Shown one piece after another: positions 1 to 11,475 of a stretch of 64,000 nucleotides of DNA; position 1 is the stretch's first letter; every line of letters starts with the position of its first letter. Below the pieces are notes generated by a model. The model did not search any database. It was not told the origin of the DNA and was given only the letters and a program-made list of their open reading frames with translations. Source of the DNA: Siphonodentalium dalli. Taxonomy: Eukaryota; Mollusca; Scaphopoda; Gadilida; Siphonodentaliidae. Location: positions 52,899,762-52,963,761 of the forward strand of contig CP136061.1 in the NCBI GenBank assembly GCA_032622095.1. The letters run 5' to 3'. A program made the position numbers and the translations under genes.

Positions 1-176
1 AACAGTGGAATTACTCAAATAGCAGTTTTGTCATTTTCTGATTAGCTGTTAGTATCTGACTGATTTAAGAAATGGATCTTGATTTGATTGCGTTCTGTGG
101 AGTATTGATGCAAAATTAAAATTAAAGGATGAATTACCACCTGATATTGTAATAAAAGGTCGCTGACCAAAATGTC
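1..176 (-). repeat. Partial copy of the alpha intron block
   Basis: Matches the tail of the intron block found before exons of the young array (for example 5020-5100, 7400-7500, 9080-9280, 19450-19600): GGCTGT-like text, AAGAAATGGATCTTGATTTG, then AATTAAAGGATGAATTACCA. This implies that another exon of the young type existed or exists just beyond the left edge. Confidence 0.75.
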
Positions 177-230
177 GAGAGAGGGTCAATAACTCTAAAA
201 TAAAAAAAAAATTAAAAAAAAAAACAACCT

Positions 231-335
231 GTTGCATGATGATGTAGTAGTGAGACGACGATGATGACCATGATGATGATGATTTTGATGACGATAACAA
301 TGATGATGATAACGATGATGATGATGATAGTACAA
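231..335. repeat. GAT/ATG trinucleotide microsatellite
   Basis: Imperfect GATGAT/GACGAT run, adjacent to a short A-rich tract. Confidence 0.9.
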
Positions 336-404
336 CTATACACTTCTGCGAAATGAAAATGGCAAGCCAAACAGTGGCTCCCCTTTTGTAAATATATGTA
401 TATA

Positions 405-1080
405 CTAGCTGATGTGCCCGACTTTGTCCGGGCTATTTGGGGAACGTTCAAAAGTATTAGGAGAAAGGAAAATACTATTTTAGTCGGATCGGTCAATGTC
501 CAGAAACATGCCTGTATTGGCGAGGTCAATGTCAAGGACACGGTCATGCGTGCATACCAAATTTGAGTCGGATCGGTCGAGGTCCAGAATCAAGCGTATA
601 TGAGCGAAGTCAAGGTCAAGGACACGGGCCTATGTGAAATTGGACCAGCCCATATTGTGCCCGGTATCAAAGTTGGCCTACATACCAAATTTGAGTCAGA
701 TTGGTAGAGGTCCAGAAACATGCCTATATGAGCATATATGAGCAAGATCAAGGTCAAGAACACAGTCGCACAAGGTGAAAGACACGGTCGCACATGAAAT
801 TGGACCCACCCATATTGTTCCCGGGATCAAAGTAGGCCCACATACCAAATTTGAGTCGGATCGGTCGAGGTCCACAAACATGCCTATATGAGTGTATATG
901 GTCAAGGTCAAGGACATGGTCGCACGTGAAATTGGACTGCCCATGTTGTTCCCCGGATCAAAGTGGGCCTACATACCAAATTTGAGTCAAATCGGTCAAG
1001 CAGTTTTCGAGTCTATAACACACACACATACATATATACACATATATATACAGACAGATAGAAGTTTCAAAATATATAGA
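405..1080. repeat. Degenerate ~125-160 bp minisatellite ending in CA/TA repeats
   Basis: The phrase CATACCAAATTTGAGTC recurs at about 555, 679, 840 and 970, each followed by GGATCGGTCGAGGTCC-like text and a GTCAAGGTCAAGGACA phrase. The left end, GATGTGCCCGACTTTGTCCG, is matched in inverted form by CCCGGACGAAGTCGGGTCC at ~58182. Ends in a CACACATACATATATACA tract. Helitron/HINE-like or SINE-like end structure is possible; no coding potential. Confidence 0.7.
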
Positions 1081-1342
1081 AGATGTTAATTATTACTCTG
1101 TGTTTGCCACTTAATTGAGGCGTTCAGTTAAATAAACACACAATCACATCTTTAATATGTCAGTAACAATGTCTTGAAGTTTTCGCTAAATATGTTACAA
1201 ACTGAAAGAGGAGTTGATTTCAAAGTAAAGGGAACCAAATCCCGAAGGAAGGACGTCATTACGGATGGATGGAACGATGGACAAAGATCATGCATTTCTA
1301 TAGTCCGGGGACAATTACAGTGCAACAAAGGTTAATACTCAC

Positions 1343-1477
1343 TTGTAGTGCAAGCTGTTCCACCCCAGTAATGTGTGTCAGCACACTGACATTGGTTGTT
1401 AACACACGTCATGTCTCCTTTACATGGATTCACACCAGATGGAACTCCAAATGGACAAGTTACAGTCACGTCCAACT
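1343..1477 (-). CDS. Module exon m26 (young type), last in window
   Basis: 135 nt, acceptor GTTTATCAG/AG, donor ACAA/GTGAGT; one replacement, V10F. No terminal exon, stop or polyadenylation signal could be assigned between here and the left edge, so the gene continues outside. Confidence 0.92.
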
Positions 1478-2162
1478 CTGATAAACAAAAAATAAAATCA
1501 TTCCATGATAAATGCTCGAAATAATATATAAAACGTACACAAATAATGAGAGGAGGAATGCTATTGTTATGATGGGGTAAAAGACATGCTTCAATCATAA
1601 ATCAAGTATAGTCCAACTGTGATAAAACAGTGAAAGTGTCAACGACACTGTAGCTCAAGATGGAGAGGGGAAAATATTAATGACATATTATGGACTTGTT
1701 CGGGTGTGCGAAACAATTAGGTTAGTACTCAGGCGCTATGCCAAATGTGGGAATGTAGCATTCTACTAACATCGTTGAAAATATCAAAGAAATCAACCAT
1801 ACCTCTTCATAGATATCATTGTCTGAACTACGCATAATTGTAAATATTTACATCTCTAATCGGGATGCAACAATCGGCAATAAACTAACGCAAATGATTT
1901 TGCTATTGCAGAGTAATTCCATTTAATTAATACTAAAGAACAACGGTGTGTGTGCTGGAAATTTGGATTAATATTCATAAAAATAACTAATTTGAGAAAG
2001 ATTATTCTCCATTTCTATTTGATCACCCTACCGGAGTGTTACACATCACATTAATGTCATGCATTATAGACAATTGAGCAATGAGGAATGCGGGAAGTTG
2101 AAAAAAGGAATTAACTACCATCTGAAATTTGTATTTACAGTGTAACAAAGATTAATACATAC
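1478..2162. other. Intron between m25 and m26 with an exon scar
   Basis: Starts like an alpha intron, then at 1602-1614 has GTCCAACTGTGATAAAA, a decayed exon start plus acceptor, and continues as a beta intron (GAAAGTGTCAACGACACTGT). No other feature seen in this stretch. Confidence 0.65.
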
Positions 2163-2297
2163 TTGTAGTGCAAGTTGTTCCATCCCAGTAATGTGTGTCA
2201 GCACACTGACATTGGTTGTTAACACACGTCATGTCTCCTTTACATGGATTCACACCAGATGGAACTCCAACTGGACAAGTTACAGTCACGTCCAACT
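2163..2297 (-). CDS. Module exon m25 (young type)
   Basis: 135 nt, acceptor GTTTATCAG/AG, donor ACAA/GTATGT. Two replacements at the end of the module, G39D and A42T (YWDGTTC), bring it closer to the diverged modules at that site. Confidence 0.92.
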
Positions 2298-3889
2298 CTG
2301 ATAAACAAAATCAAAACCATTTAAACAATGAAAGTGTCAATGACAACTGTAGCTCAAGATAAAAAGGTGATTATGTCGTGTATTACTGTCAATTGAGCGA
2401 ATTTATTACTGTCAATGGAGCGATTAGGAATGTGGAAAGTTAAAAAACTTTAGTATAATACAGAGATCAACCCGAAGAGCCTTATGACATTTGGAATCAA
2501 TTGGATGAAAATTGTTGGCTCTATTTAGTCATGTAAGAAGTAATAGTTCAATGTTAAGCTGACAAACGCATCACAGATGCGGGGTTTACTTTCGGTAGCT
2601 ATGTCAAACAAGGACTTGGATTGAAAATGCATCAATTGTAAATGGCTATCGTACACAACACTGTAAAGATATTGTGCAATCGCAATCAGATGTCACAAAA
2701 ATTTAATAATTATGGGTGGTAACTCCTACTAACATATGTGGACCAGGCCAGTTATCAAACCCGATCAAGACATTATGGAGCAAGACTCATATACCGAACA
2801 TTAACAAAATCAGTTGATATTTGTTCAAGAAATCGCACTGTCCCAATAAAAATTCACAGAAATAAAATAATAATGGGCCATAACTCTGCCCAATATATGT
2901 AGACCTGGCCAGTTTTTGAACTCGATAAAGACATTGTTGATTAATTCTGATACCTTACTCGTATTTAATTTCATGCAGTACTATTTTTCGCTCAGTTTTA
3001 AATTTCGCGCACTTTAAATTTGCGCAGATATCTGCGGGAATTCAAAATAAAACTGTTAAAAATATTTACATAACAGTCTTGGATCTGATGACAGTTTCAG
3101 TTCTTAATTGTTTCTGAAGACACATGTGGATATTAAACACATTCACGGTGGATTTACATCTTTTAGACCATAAGTGCATTATCGTTTTGTTGTGATGATG
3201 GATGTTTATATGCTCCACATAATTATATAGATATTGAAACAGATATGGACTGGATATTAATGAAATAAACTCGAAAAAAAAACAGAAAAACAAAACCGCG
3301 AAGGCAACAATATCTGACTCAGAAAAATCAACACAAAGACTTGACTGCGGGTTGTGATGACATAACTAACTCAGAGGAGTTGATTTCTAAGTAAAGGGAA
3401 CCAAATCACGAAGGAAGGTCACAGTACCCAGGGTAGTGGATATGGGAGATATGCATTCATGCACATGCAATCTAGAATATATGTATTTCTTACAAGCATT
3501 TCAACATCGTCGACTTTGCCCTATACCATGATTTGTACATCACTTGGCGATGAGTAATGGTTTTTAATTTCTGATGTTGGTTGACCAAATAAAAAATAGT
3601 CTGATATATGCATAATTATCCATTCAGTGTCCAACCTTTTGTATTGCATGTACTTCATTAACATAATCCTCAATCTTGTTTTCCCTGTGGTTAATTAGTA
3701 TAAACTCAGAAGTCGTACTATTTTCCCCTCAGTTTTAAATTCGCGAATTTAAATACGAGTAAGGTATATCAAATATCAACCAAATCAGTTGATATTTGTT
3801 AAAATTATCACAATCTGTAGACGCCCGCCACCATAAATGATATGGTGGTATGCCATTATAACTACAATGTAACAAAGATTAATACTCAC
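2298..3889. repeat. Beta intron block copy 1 (between m24 and m25)
   Basis: Shares with 7701-8468 and, in shortened form, 10958-11426 the phrases AAAGTGTCAATGAC, AACGCATCACAGATGCGGGG and GATATGGTGGTATGCC. It is longer than its relatives because of the element at 2953-3764. Confidence 0.85.
2953..3764. mobile_element. MITE with CCTTACTCGTATTTAA inverted ends and TA duplication
   Basis: Ends CCTTACTCGTATTTAA / TTAAATACGAGTAAGG flanked by TA on both sides (2951-2952, 3765-3766). The matching place in the sister intron (near 8338) lacks the element. Interior has no long ORF. TA duplication fits a Tc1/mariner-pogo type mobiliser. Confidence 0.8.
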
Positions 3890-4024
3890 TTGTAGTGCAA
3901 GCTGTTCCACCCCAGTAATGTGTGTCCGCACACTGACATTGGTTGTTAACACACGTCATGTCTCCTTTACATGGATTCACGCCAGATGGAACTCCAACAG
4001 GACAAGTTACAGTCACGTCCAACT
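3890..4024 (-). CDS. Module exon m24 (young type)
   Basis: 135 nt, acceptor GTTTATCAG/AG, donor ACAA/GTGAGT; common residues with two silent changes (GGC for Gly15 and GCG for Ala33). The intron upstream of it carries a Tigger-like element (4139-4675). Confidence 0.92.
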
Positions 4025-4138
4025 CTGATAAACAAAAATAAAACCATTCCATAATAAATACTCAAAATTATATATATAACGCACACAAATAATGACAGGA
4101 GGATGTCATGCTCTATCATAAAACAAGTATCGTCATTA

Positions 4139-4675
4139 CAGTAAAACCTCTCCAAACCGGACCCTCTATAAACCGAATTCCTCTCCATAACGAACAATTT
4201 GTCTGGTCCCGAATTCACCCAAGTGCCTCTATAATCTGGTAACTCTCTATTCCGAACATCGGAAGGCTTTTCTAGTCCATAAGTGAACAAATATATTAAT
4301 TTTTACCTCCAAAATCTGAACACGCTTGTTCAATAGTATGAAACTACAATACATGCGCTACATTAATATTTTCAGCGACATTTTCGAATCACAGTCAAAT
4401 TTATTGTTTACAGTCTTATCTTTATACCGGTACATGTATTATGTCTTATTAATATACCATGTTTTTATTGTTATTATTTATCTATGTTATTTATATTTTA
4501 TTCGGTACTATATTGAATAAAGTTAAATTCAATAATGAGTTGGTTGTGATTTGACAACTCTTAGTAACGACGTCCATAAATTCCGATGGTAGTGCGATTT
4601 TCTATAAACCGAACACCTCTCAAAACTGAACAGAAGGGCCGGTCCGAAGGTGTTCGGTTTGTAGAGGTTTTACTG
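4139..4675. mobile_element. Tigger/pogo-like non-autonomous element
   Basis: Inverted ends CAGTAAAACCTCTCCAAACC / GGTTTTACTG with TA on both sides (4137-4138, 4676-4677). The CAGTAAAACCTCT end is typical of pogo/Tigger elements. Interior is AT-rich, 537 bp in total, without a transposase frame. The sister intron at ~5780 (GTCATTACAGCATAGCTACA) is the empty site. Confidence 0.87.
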
Positions 4676-5179
4676 TATAACATAGCTACACACTACTTTC
4701 CATTTTGCAATTGTTAAACATAACCTTACTCTTAAGTCAATCAAATGTAATTTACCCTTGTTCATTATTATTCTTAACATGGGAGAAACCTAAAACATAA
4801 TATGCACATAGAATAGCTGACTAAATTCAAAGTTCTTATAAATATTGCATGATATTGGCAACATTATTTACCAAATTATTATGCAAATCTGGGAGTATCT
4901 ATTTATTAAATGCGTTATGTGAATTTTAACTTTTTTCTAAGACACGTTTTGTGGGTCACACTGTGGGTTTAATGTATGTAGTGGTTGTGGATACAAAATA
5001 GGTGGAGTTAGAAAAATGTCAAACATAACCAACAGTTGTTTTGTCATTTTATGATTGGCTGTCAGTATCTGACTGATACAAGAAATGGATGTAAATTGAT
5101 CGTCTAAAATTGAAATGAAGGGATAACTTGCCACCTTCAATTGAACACTAACAAAAGTGTAACATAGATTAATACTCAC

Positions 5180-5314
5180 TTGTAGTGCAAGCTGTTCCAC
5201 CCCAGTAATGTGTGTCAGCACACTGACATTGGTTGTTAACACACGTCATGTCTCCTTTACATGGATTCACACCAGATGGAACCCCAACTGGACAAGTTAC
5301 AGTCACGTCCAACT
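5180..5314 (-). CDS. Module exon m23 (young type)
   Basis: 135 nt, acceptor TTTTATCAG/AG, donor ACAA/GTGAGT; common module residues. Separated from m22 by a 186-nt intron that matches the 172-nt introns of m17-m19. Confidence 0.92.
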
Positions 5315-5500
5315 CTGATAAAACAATGAAAGTGTCAATGACTCTGTAGCTAAAGATGGAGAGGGGATAAAATATTAATGTCATGCATTATAGTCAATTC
5401 AGCAATTAGGAATGCGGAACGCTGAAAAAAAGGGAAAATTTCCATCTGAAATTTGTAATCTGAAATTTGTAACTACAGTGTAACAAAGATTAATACTCAC

Positions 5501-5635
5501 TTGTAGTGCAAGCTGTTCCACCCCAGTAATGTGTGTCAGCACACTGACATTGGTTGTTAACACACGTCATGTCTCCTTTACATGGATTCACACCAGATGG
5601 AACTCCAACAGGACAAGTTACAGTCACATCCAACT
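5501..5635 (-). CDS. Module exon m22 (young type)
   Basis: 135 nt, acceptor GTCTATCAG/AG, donor ACAA/GTGAGT. No amino acid change from the common module; GAT instead of GAC for Asp3 is shared with m17-m19. Confidence 0.92.
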
Positions 5636-5932
5636 CTGATAGACAAAAAATAAAACCATTCCATAATAAATACTCAAAATTATATATATAATGCACACAA
5701 ATAATGAGAGGAGGAATGTCATTGTTAGGATAGGGGACAAGACATGTCATGCTTCAATCATAAAACAAGTATTGTCATTACAGCATAGCTACACACTATC
5801 TTCCTTTTTGCAATTGTTATACATTACCTTATAACTAAATAATCAAATGTAATCACATGTAATTACCCTTATTAATTATTATTCATAACATGAGAGAAAC
5901 CGAAAACATAATTTGCACATTGAATAGCTGAC

Positions 5933-6203
5933 TTTATTACATGCTTGATCCTAGAATTACAGAGTTCCTGGCTTCCTGGTTACATATTTATAAATCCGTA
6001 TGGAACAAATTATGGAATGTACGTTCCATACGCATCCTGTTGACATCACACAACATAAATGACGTTCCCTTCAACCATGAAACCGAAAATATAAAATAAA
6101 AGTATCATCACACATGACAAAACAAGCCCTGTATGCCTGAATAAATGCTGTAGGTATGTTTTCTTTAACTTCATGATTCTAGGACAGGTGACGTGTAATA
6201 AAC
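5933..6203. mobile_element. Small inverted-repeat element
   Basis: Imperfect inverted ends TTTATTACATGCTTGATCCT and the complement near TCTAGGACAGGTGACGTGTA (6177-6196). Absent from the sister alpha intron near 4815, where AATAGCTGACTAAATTCAAA is uninterrupted. Confidence 0.65.
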
Positions 6204-6404
6204 ACAGAATAACATGTGTTTTAATTGGAGTTGATACCACACTCGTGCCATTGCGGAAGGATATAATTATTGCTGTCTCAACAAAATTATTAGCACACCT
6301 GTCATTCTGTGTATAAATTCATGTGTTCTTATAAATATTGCATGATGTTGGCAACATTTTTTCCAGAAAATTCTTATTGTAATCTGGAAATATCTTCATG
6401 AGAC

Positions 6405-7185
6405 CAACAAAAAAAAAAGGTTTTGATTCTCAGGCATCGCCGCATTGAAAAAATGGCCCGTGTTGGACCATTTTATTTGGATTTTGGATTTCAAAGTAAT
6501 TGTCAACCAGTAATACAAAAATAGGAAACTGTCACAAGGAAATTAGTTATGTTTCAAATATCAAATATGAGCTAAATACAGTGGTGTATATGTGGGTATT
6601 CAACACAAGAGAGTGAAAAGATCAAAGGCAACAATAACTATAAGGTATATTGTCACCACAGGCTGTCAAATGTGTTGAAATATTTTGATAAAAGATAAAT
6701 CGAAAAGGTATAAAAACCAAATTCAGGAACACAAACCAGAGCGCAATACAATTTGATAAGTGATGTATATTGGCCATGTTATGATGGTTATTTGTCTATC
6801 ATCCATTGTGGTACATATACAGTCTCTAATTAGTCAGTAGAATAAGTGAATCAAGTCTTTCTATGATAGTTTGGAAGATCACTTTATCTTTTCATTTTGA
6901 CTGTATTTACATTCTGTATTTTTATACGAATATATGAACCTGATATATAGTTATGTGTGTAGTTAAAAATACTTGTGCCGATAAAATAAAATAAAATATG
7001 CTCATCCCAATAAAGGTTATAAAAGGTGAACAAATAATAATAGACTATTCAATTAACAATGTTGATAACGATATTATATCATTCTATGTCATCCCTATAC
7101 TATGGGCAGAAAAAAATAAATAATAAAAACAAAACCCCTGCTCCCTCATTGATTTAAAAAAAATATTGCCTGAGAATCAAATACA
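6405..7185. mobile_element. Element with GATTCTCAGGC inverted ends
   Basis: Left TTTTGATTCTCAGGC (6420-6434) and right GCCTGAGAATCAAA (7167-7180) are inverted. The right end with CTCCCTCATTGAT is repeated in inverted form at 57490-57570. Not present in the sister intron near 4865-4900. No coding frame of note. Confidence 0.65.
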
Positions 7186-7565
7186 TATATATTTTTCGGC
7201 CTTGTATATATTTATTAAATTTGTTATGTGATTGGGGAGACTTCTAAGTTTCACCCGTAGTCGTCACCTTTCAAGATTTTCAACTTCTTTCAATTTTACC
7301 TTTTTAATAAGATATGATACATTTTGTGGGTAACACTGGGTTCAATGTATGTAGTAGTTGTGGATACAAAATGGGTTGAGTTTTAGAAAAATGTCAAACG
7401 TAACCAACAGTGGTTTTGTCATTTTCTGATTGATTTAAGAAATGGATCTTGATTTGCTTGCGTTCTATGGAGTATGGATACAAGTTGGTCAAATCTAAAA
7501 TTAAAATTAAAAATAAATTGCCATCTAAAATTGAACAACACAGTATAACAAAGATTAATACTCAC

Positions 7566-7700
7566 TTGTAGTGCAAGCTGTTCCACCCCAGTAATGTGTG
7601 TCAGCACACTGACATTGGTTGTTAACACACGTCATGTCTCCTTTACATGGATTCACACCAGATGGAACTCCAACTGGACAAGTTACAGTCACGTCCAACT
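7566..7700 (-). CDS. Module exon m21 (young type)
   Basis: 135 nt, acceptor TTTATTAG/AG, donor ACAA/GTGAGT. Protein identical to the common young module. It shares the TTAG acceptor variant with m20, consistent with the two having been copied together as one two-exon block. Confidence 0.92.
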
Positions 7701-8468
7701 CTAATAAACAAAAAATTAAACCAATAAACAATGAAAGTGTTAAGGACACTGCAGCTTAAGATGAAAAGGGGATTATGTCATGCATGTCAATGGAGCGTTG
7801 TGGAAAGTTGAAAAACTTTAGTAATACAAACATCAACCTGAAGAGCCTCATGACATTTGGGTTCAATCGGATGAAAAATGTTGGCTGTAGATAATGCCGA
7901 AGTATTTAGTCATGGAAGGAGTAATAGTTCAATGTTGAGCTAACAAACGCATCACAGATGCGGGGTTGACTTTCAGTAGCTTTGTCAAACATGGGCTTGG
8001 ATTGAAAATGCATCAATTGTAAATGGCTATCATACACAATACTGTAAAGATATTGTGCAATCGCAATCAGACGTAAATTTTTTTTAATAATTATGGGTGG
8101 TAACTCCGACTAACATATGTGGACCAGGCCAGTAATCAAACCCGATCAAAACAATGTGGCGCAAGACTCATATACCGAATATCAACAAAAGCAGTTGATA
8201 TATGTTCAAGTAATCGCACTACCGCAATAAAAATTCACAGAAATAAAAAAAATCATGGACCATAACTCTGCCCAATATATGTGGACCTCGCTGGCCGGTT
8301 TTTGAACTCGATAAAGACATTGTTGAGAATTTCTCATTTATCAAAATATCAACCAAATCAGTTGATATCTGTTCAAATTATGACCATCTGTAGACTCCGC
8401 TGCTTTAAATGATATGGTGGTATGCCACCTTTAATTATAACTACAGTGTAACAAAGATTAATACTCAC
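7701..8468. repeat. Beta intron block copy 2 (between m20 and m21)
   Basis: Shorter sister of 2298-3889, preserving the uninterrupted site for the CCTTACTCG element. Contains no gene of its own. Confidence 0.85.
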
Positions 8469-8603
8469 TTGTTGTGCAAGACATTCGACCCCAATAATGT
8501 GTGTCAGCACACTGACATTGGTTGTTAACACACGTCATGTCTCCTTTACATGGATTCACTCCAGATGGAACTCCAAATGGACACGTTACAGTCACGTCCA
8601 ACT
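8469..8603 (-). CDS. Module exon m20 (young type, most diverged copy)
   Basis: 135 nt, acceptor TTTATTAG/AG, donor ACAA/GTGAGT. Replacements V10F, G40R, T41M and A42S (WGRMSC) leave all six cysteines in place. Frame open, splice sites good, so it appears functional. Confidence 0.9.
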
Positions 8604-10038
8604 CTAATAAACAAAATTAAAACCATTTAATGATAAATACTCAAAATTATATATGCAACGCACAAAAATAATGACAGGAGGAATGTCATTGTTACGATGG
8701 GGGAGAAGATATTTCATGCTTCAATCATAAAACAAGTTTGTCATTATAGCTTAGCTACATGGTACCTTCTATTGCAATCTTTAAACATAAACTTATTATT
8801 AAGCATTTCAAAACTATGGAATGATATGCATACTGAAGAGAAGGTGTACAGGAAATTAGTCGGCAACAATCGTATGAAATATGTATCTATTTATTAAATG
8901 TGTTATGCGATTGGGAGACTTCCAAGTTTCATCCATTGCTGTCATCTTTCAAGATTTTCAACTTCAACTTTCAATTTAAACTTTCCCATGAGAAATATTT
9001 TGTGGGTCATGCTGTGGGTTCACCTCAATGTATGTAGTAGTTGTGGATACAAAATAGGTTGAGTTAGAAAAATGTCAAACGTAACCAACAGTGGTTTTGT
9101 TATTTTCTGATTGGCTGTGAGTATCTGACTCATTTAAGAAATGGATGCTGATTGGCTGTGAGTATCTGACTCATTTAAGAAATGGATGCTGATTGGCTGT
9201 GCGTATCTGACTGATTTAAGAAATGGATCTTGATTTGCTTCATTCTGTGGAGTATGGATACAAGTTGGTCAAGTCTAAAATTAAAATAAAAGGTCAGCCG
9301 ACCACAGTGTCCCCCGACAACGTGGCAAGTCGATGCCGCTTTGTTAAAGAAATTAAAAGTCGAAAGGGTTAATAACTCTGTAAAAAAAAAAAATTGCGTC
9401 ATCTATATACATGTTGCACATCTCCAATATGTGGGTAACAATACTCTGAAGTTTCAGATATCTACGATTAAAACTGTATGACGAGTTGATTACACCATGA
9501 AGGTACCCTCATACAGAAAATTATAAAAAATATTGAAATTTTCTAAGTCGAAAAGGGTTAATAACTCTGTCAAAAAAAATAAATTCCGTCATCTATATAC
9601 ATGTTGCACATCTCCAATATGTGGGTAACAATAATCTGAAGTTTCAAATATCTACAATCAAAACTGTATGACGAGTTGATTACACCATGAAGGTACCCTC
9701 ATACAGAAAATTAAAAGTCGAAAAGGGTTAATAACTCTGTCAAAACATAATTTTTCCATCATCTATATACATGTTGCACATCTTCTATGGGCAACAATAT
9801 TCTGAAGTTTCAAATCTCTGGGATGAAATCTGTAGGAGATGATTACACCATGAAGGTACTCAAAAGTGTGACGGACGGACGGACGGACGGATGGACGAAC
9901 GGCTAGACGAACGGCTCGACCGACGGATGGACGGAGCCCGTTTCTATAGTCCCCCGAAAATTAATTTTTCGGGGGACAATTAAAGGATGATTTACAATCT
10001 GATATTGTAACTACAGTGTAACAAAGATTAATTCTTAC
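8604..10038. repeat. Alpha intron block copy (between m19 and m20) with 41-bp repeats
   Basis: Alpha block as at 4025-5179. At 9108-9230 a ~41-bp unit (GCTGATTGGCTGTGAGTATC...) is present about three times. The rest is occupied by the HINE-like element 9288-9978. Confidence 0.8.
9288..9978. mobile_element. Helitron/HINE-like minisatellite element
   Basis: Begins AAAAGGTCAGCCGACCACAG-TGTCCCCCG, has three ~178-bp direct core repeats (from ~9353, ~9534 and ~9711, each with GTATGACGAGTTGATTACAC), then a GACGGACGGACG tract, and ends in the hairpin CCCCCGAAAA/TTTTCGGGGG. Sister introns show the empty site TTAAAATTAAAGG. Core tandem repeats plus a 3' hairpin fit non-autonomous Helitron-like elements of bivalves. 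No Rep/helicase present. Confidence 0.75.
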
Positions 10039-10173
10039 TTGATGTGCAAGCTGTTCCACCCCAGTAATGTGTGTCGGCACACTGACATTGGTTGTTAACA
10101 CACGTCATGTCTCCTTTACATGGATTCACACCAGATGGAACTCCAACAGGACATGTTACAGTCACATCCAACT
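10039..10173 (-). CDS. Module exon m19 (young type)
   Basis: 135 nt, acceptor TTTTATCAG/AG, donor ATCAA/GTAAGA. The penultimate Thr pair reads Thr-Ser (ACTS). The following intron contains a complete Helitron/HINE-like element (9288-9978). Confidence 0.93.
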
Positions 10174-10345
10174 CTGATAAAACAATGAAAGTGTCAATGA
10201 CTCTGTAGCTAAAGATGGAGAGGGGATAAAATATTAATGTCATGCATTATAGTCAATTCAGCAATTAGGAATGCGGAACGCTGAAAAAAAGGATAAATTT
10301 CCATCTGAAATTTGTAACTACAGTGTAACAAAGATTAATACTCAC

Positions 10346-10480
10346 TTGTAGTGCAAGCTGTTCCACCCCAGTAATGTGTGTCAGCACACTGACATTGGTT
10401 GTTAACACACGTCATGTCTCCTTTACATGGATTCACACCAGATGGAACTCCAACTGGACAAGTTACAGTCACATCCAACT
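10346..10480 (-). CDS. Module exon m18 (young type)
   Basis: 135 nt, acceptor TTTTATCAG/AG, donor ACAA/GTGAGT. Encodes the same residues as m17. Its flanking 172-nt introns are almost identical to each other, the mark of a very recent tandem duplication. Confidence 0.93.
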
Positions 10481-10652
10481 CTGATAAAACAATGAAAGTG
10501 TCAATGACTCTGTAGCTAAAGATGGAGAGGGGATAAAATATTAATGTCATGCATTATAGTCAATTCAGCAATTAGGAATGCGGAACGCTGAAAAAAAGGA
10601 TAAATTTCCATCTGAAATTTGTAACTACAGTGTAACAAAGATTAATACTCAC

Positions 10653-10787
10653 TTGTAGTGCAAGCTGTTCCACCCCAGTAATGTGTGTCAGCACACTGAC
10701 ATTGGTTGTTAACACACGTCATGTCTCCTTTACATGGATTCACACCAGATGGAACCCCAACTGGACAAGTTACAGTCACATCCAACT
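10653..10787 (-). CDS. Module exon m17 (young type)
   Basis: 135 nt, standard acceptor GTTTATCAG/AG and donor ACAA/GTGAGT. It encodes the commonest young module without replacement. First of three exons spaced exactly 307 nt apart (10653, 10346, 10039). Confidence 0.93.
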
Positions 10788-10928
10788 CTGATAAACAAAA
10801 TTAAAACCATTTGATGGTAATTACTCTAACTTATATATGCAATGCACGAAAATAACGAAATAAGGAATGTTAATGTTAGAATGGGGGATAAGACATGATT
10901 CCATCATAAAACAAGTACTGTCATTATA

Positions 10929-10957
10929 GTCACAGTCATGTCCAACTCTGATAAACA
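10929..10957 (-). pseudogene. Vestigial module-exon start (deletion scar)
   Basis: CACAGTCATGTCCAACTCTG followed by ATAAACAATG is the first ~19 nt of a young exon with its acceptor, but the rest of the exon is missing. The text before it is alpha intron and after it beta intron. This is the footprint of an exon removed by recombination between copies. Confidence 0.8.
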
Positions 10958-11426
10958 ATGAAAGTGTCAATGACAGTGTAGCTCATGTTGGAGAAGGATG
11001 TCATGCATTACAGTCAATGGAGCGATTAGGAATGCGAAAAGTTACATCAATTGCAACTGGCTATCGTACACAACACTGTAAAGCTATTGTGCGATCACAA
11101 TCAAAAGTCACAAAATTAAATAACACCGACTATCATTATAATGTGGACCAGGTCAGTTTTCGAACTCGATCAAGACATTGTTGAGCAAGATTCATATAAT
11201 GAATATCAAAAAAATTGCTATCAAAATTCACAAAACTAAAATAATCATGGTCCGTAACTCTGCCCAAAACATGTAGACTTGGTTGGTTTTTGAACTCGAT
11301 AAAGACATTGTTGATAAATTCTCATATATCAAAATATCACAAATTTGTTCAAACTATTACCATCTAAATGATATGGTGATATGCCCCTTCAATTATAACT
11401 ACAGTACAACATAGATTAATACTCAC

Positions 11427-11475
11427 TTGTAGTGCAAGCATTTCCATCCCAGTAATGTGTCAGCACACTGACATT
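11427..11475 (-). pseudogene. Module exon m16, 3' fragment (interrupted, frameshifted)
   Basis: The last part of the same exon, with an intact donor ACAA/GTGAGT. Besides the insertion, it lacks two bases of the GTGTGT run present in the other copies, which would shift the frame. Both defects make the exon unusable, but because the exon is phase-symmetric, skipping it would leave the rest of the gene in frame. Confidence 0.9.

Larger units (their letters stand above)
10039..10787 (-). repeat. 307-bp exon-plus-intron tandem unit, about 2.4 copies
   Basis: Exon starts are exactly 307 bp apart twice. Exon and 172-bp intron are duplicated together, including the segment AATGCGGAACGCTGAAAAAA. The same intron links m22 and m23 at 5315-5500, where an extra 14-bp internal repeat makes the spacing 321. 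Confidence 0.95.

Noticed and set aside
1332-1598. Start codons of module ORFs (Met in flanking intron)
   Set aside because: The flanks are intron; real coding limits are the AG/GT borders, so no module exon was given its own start codon.
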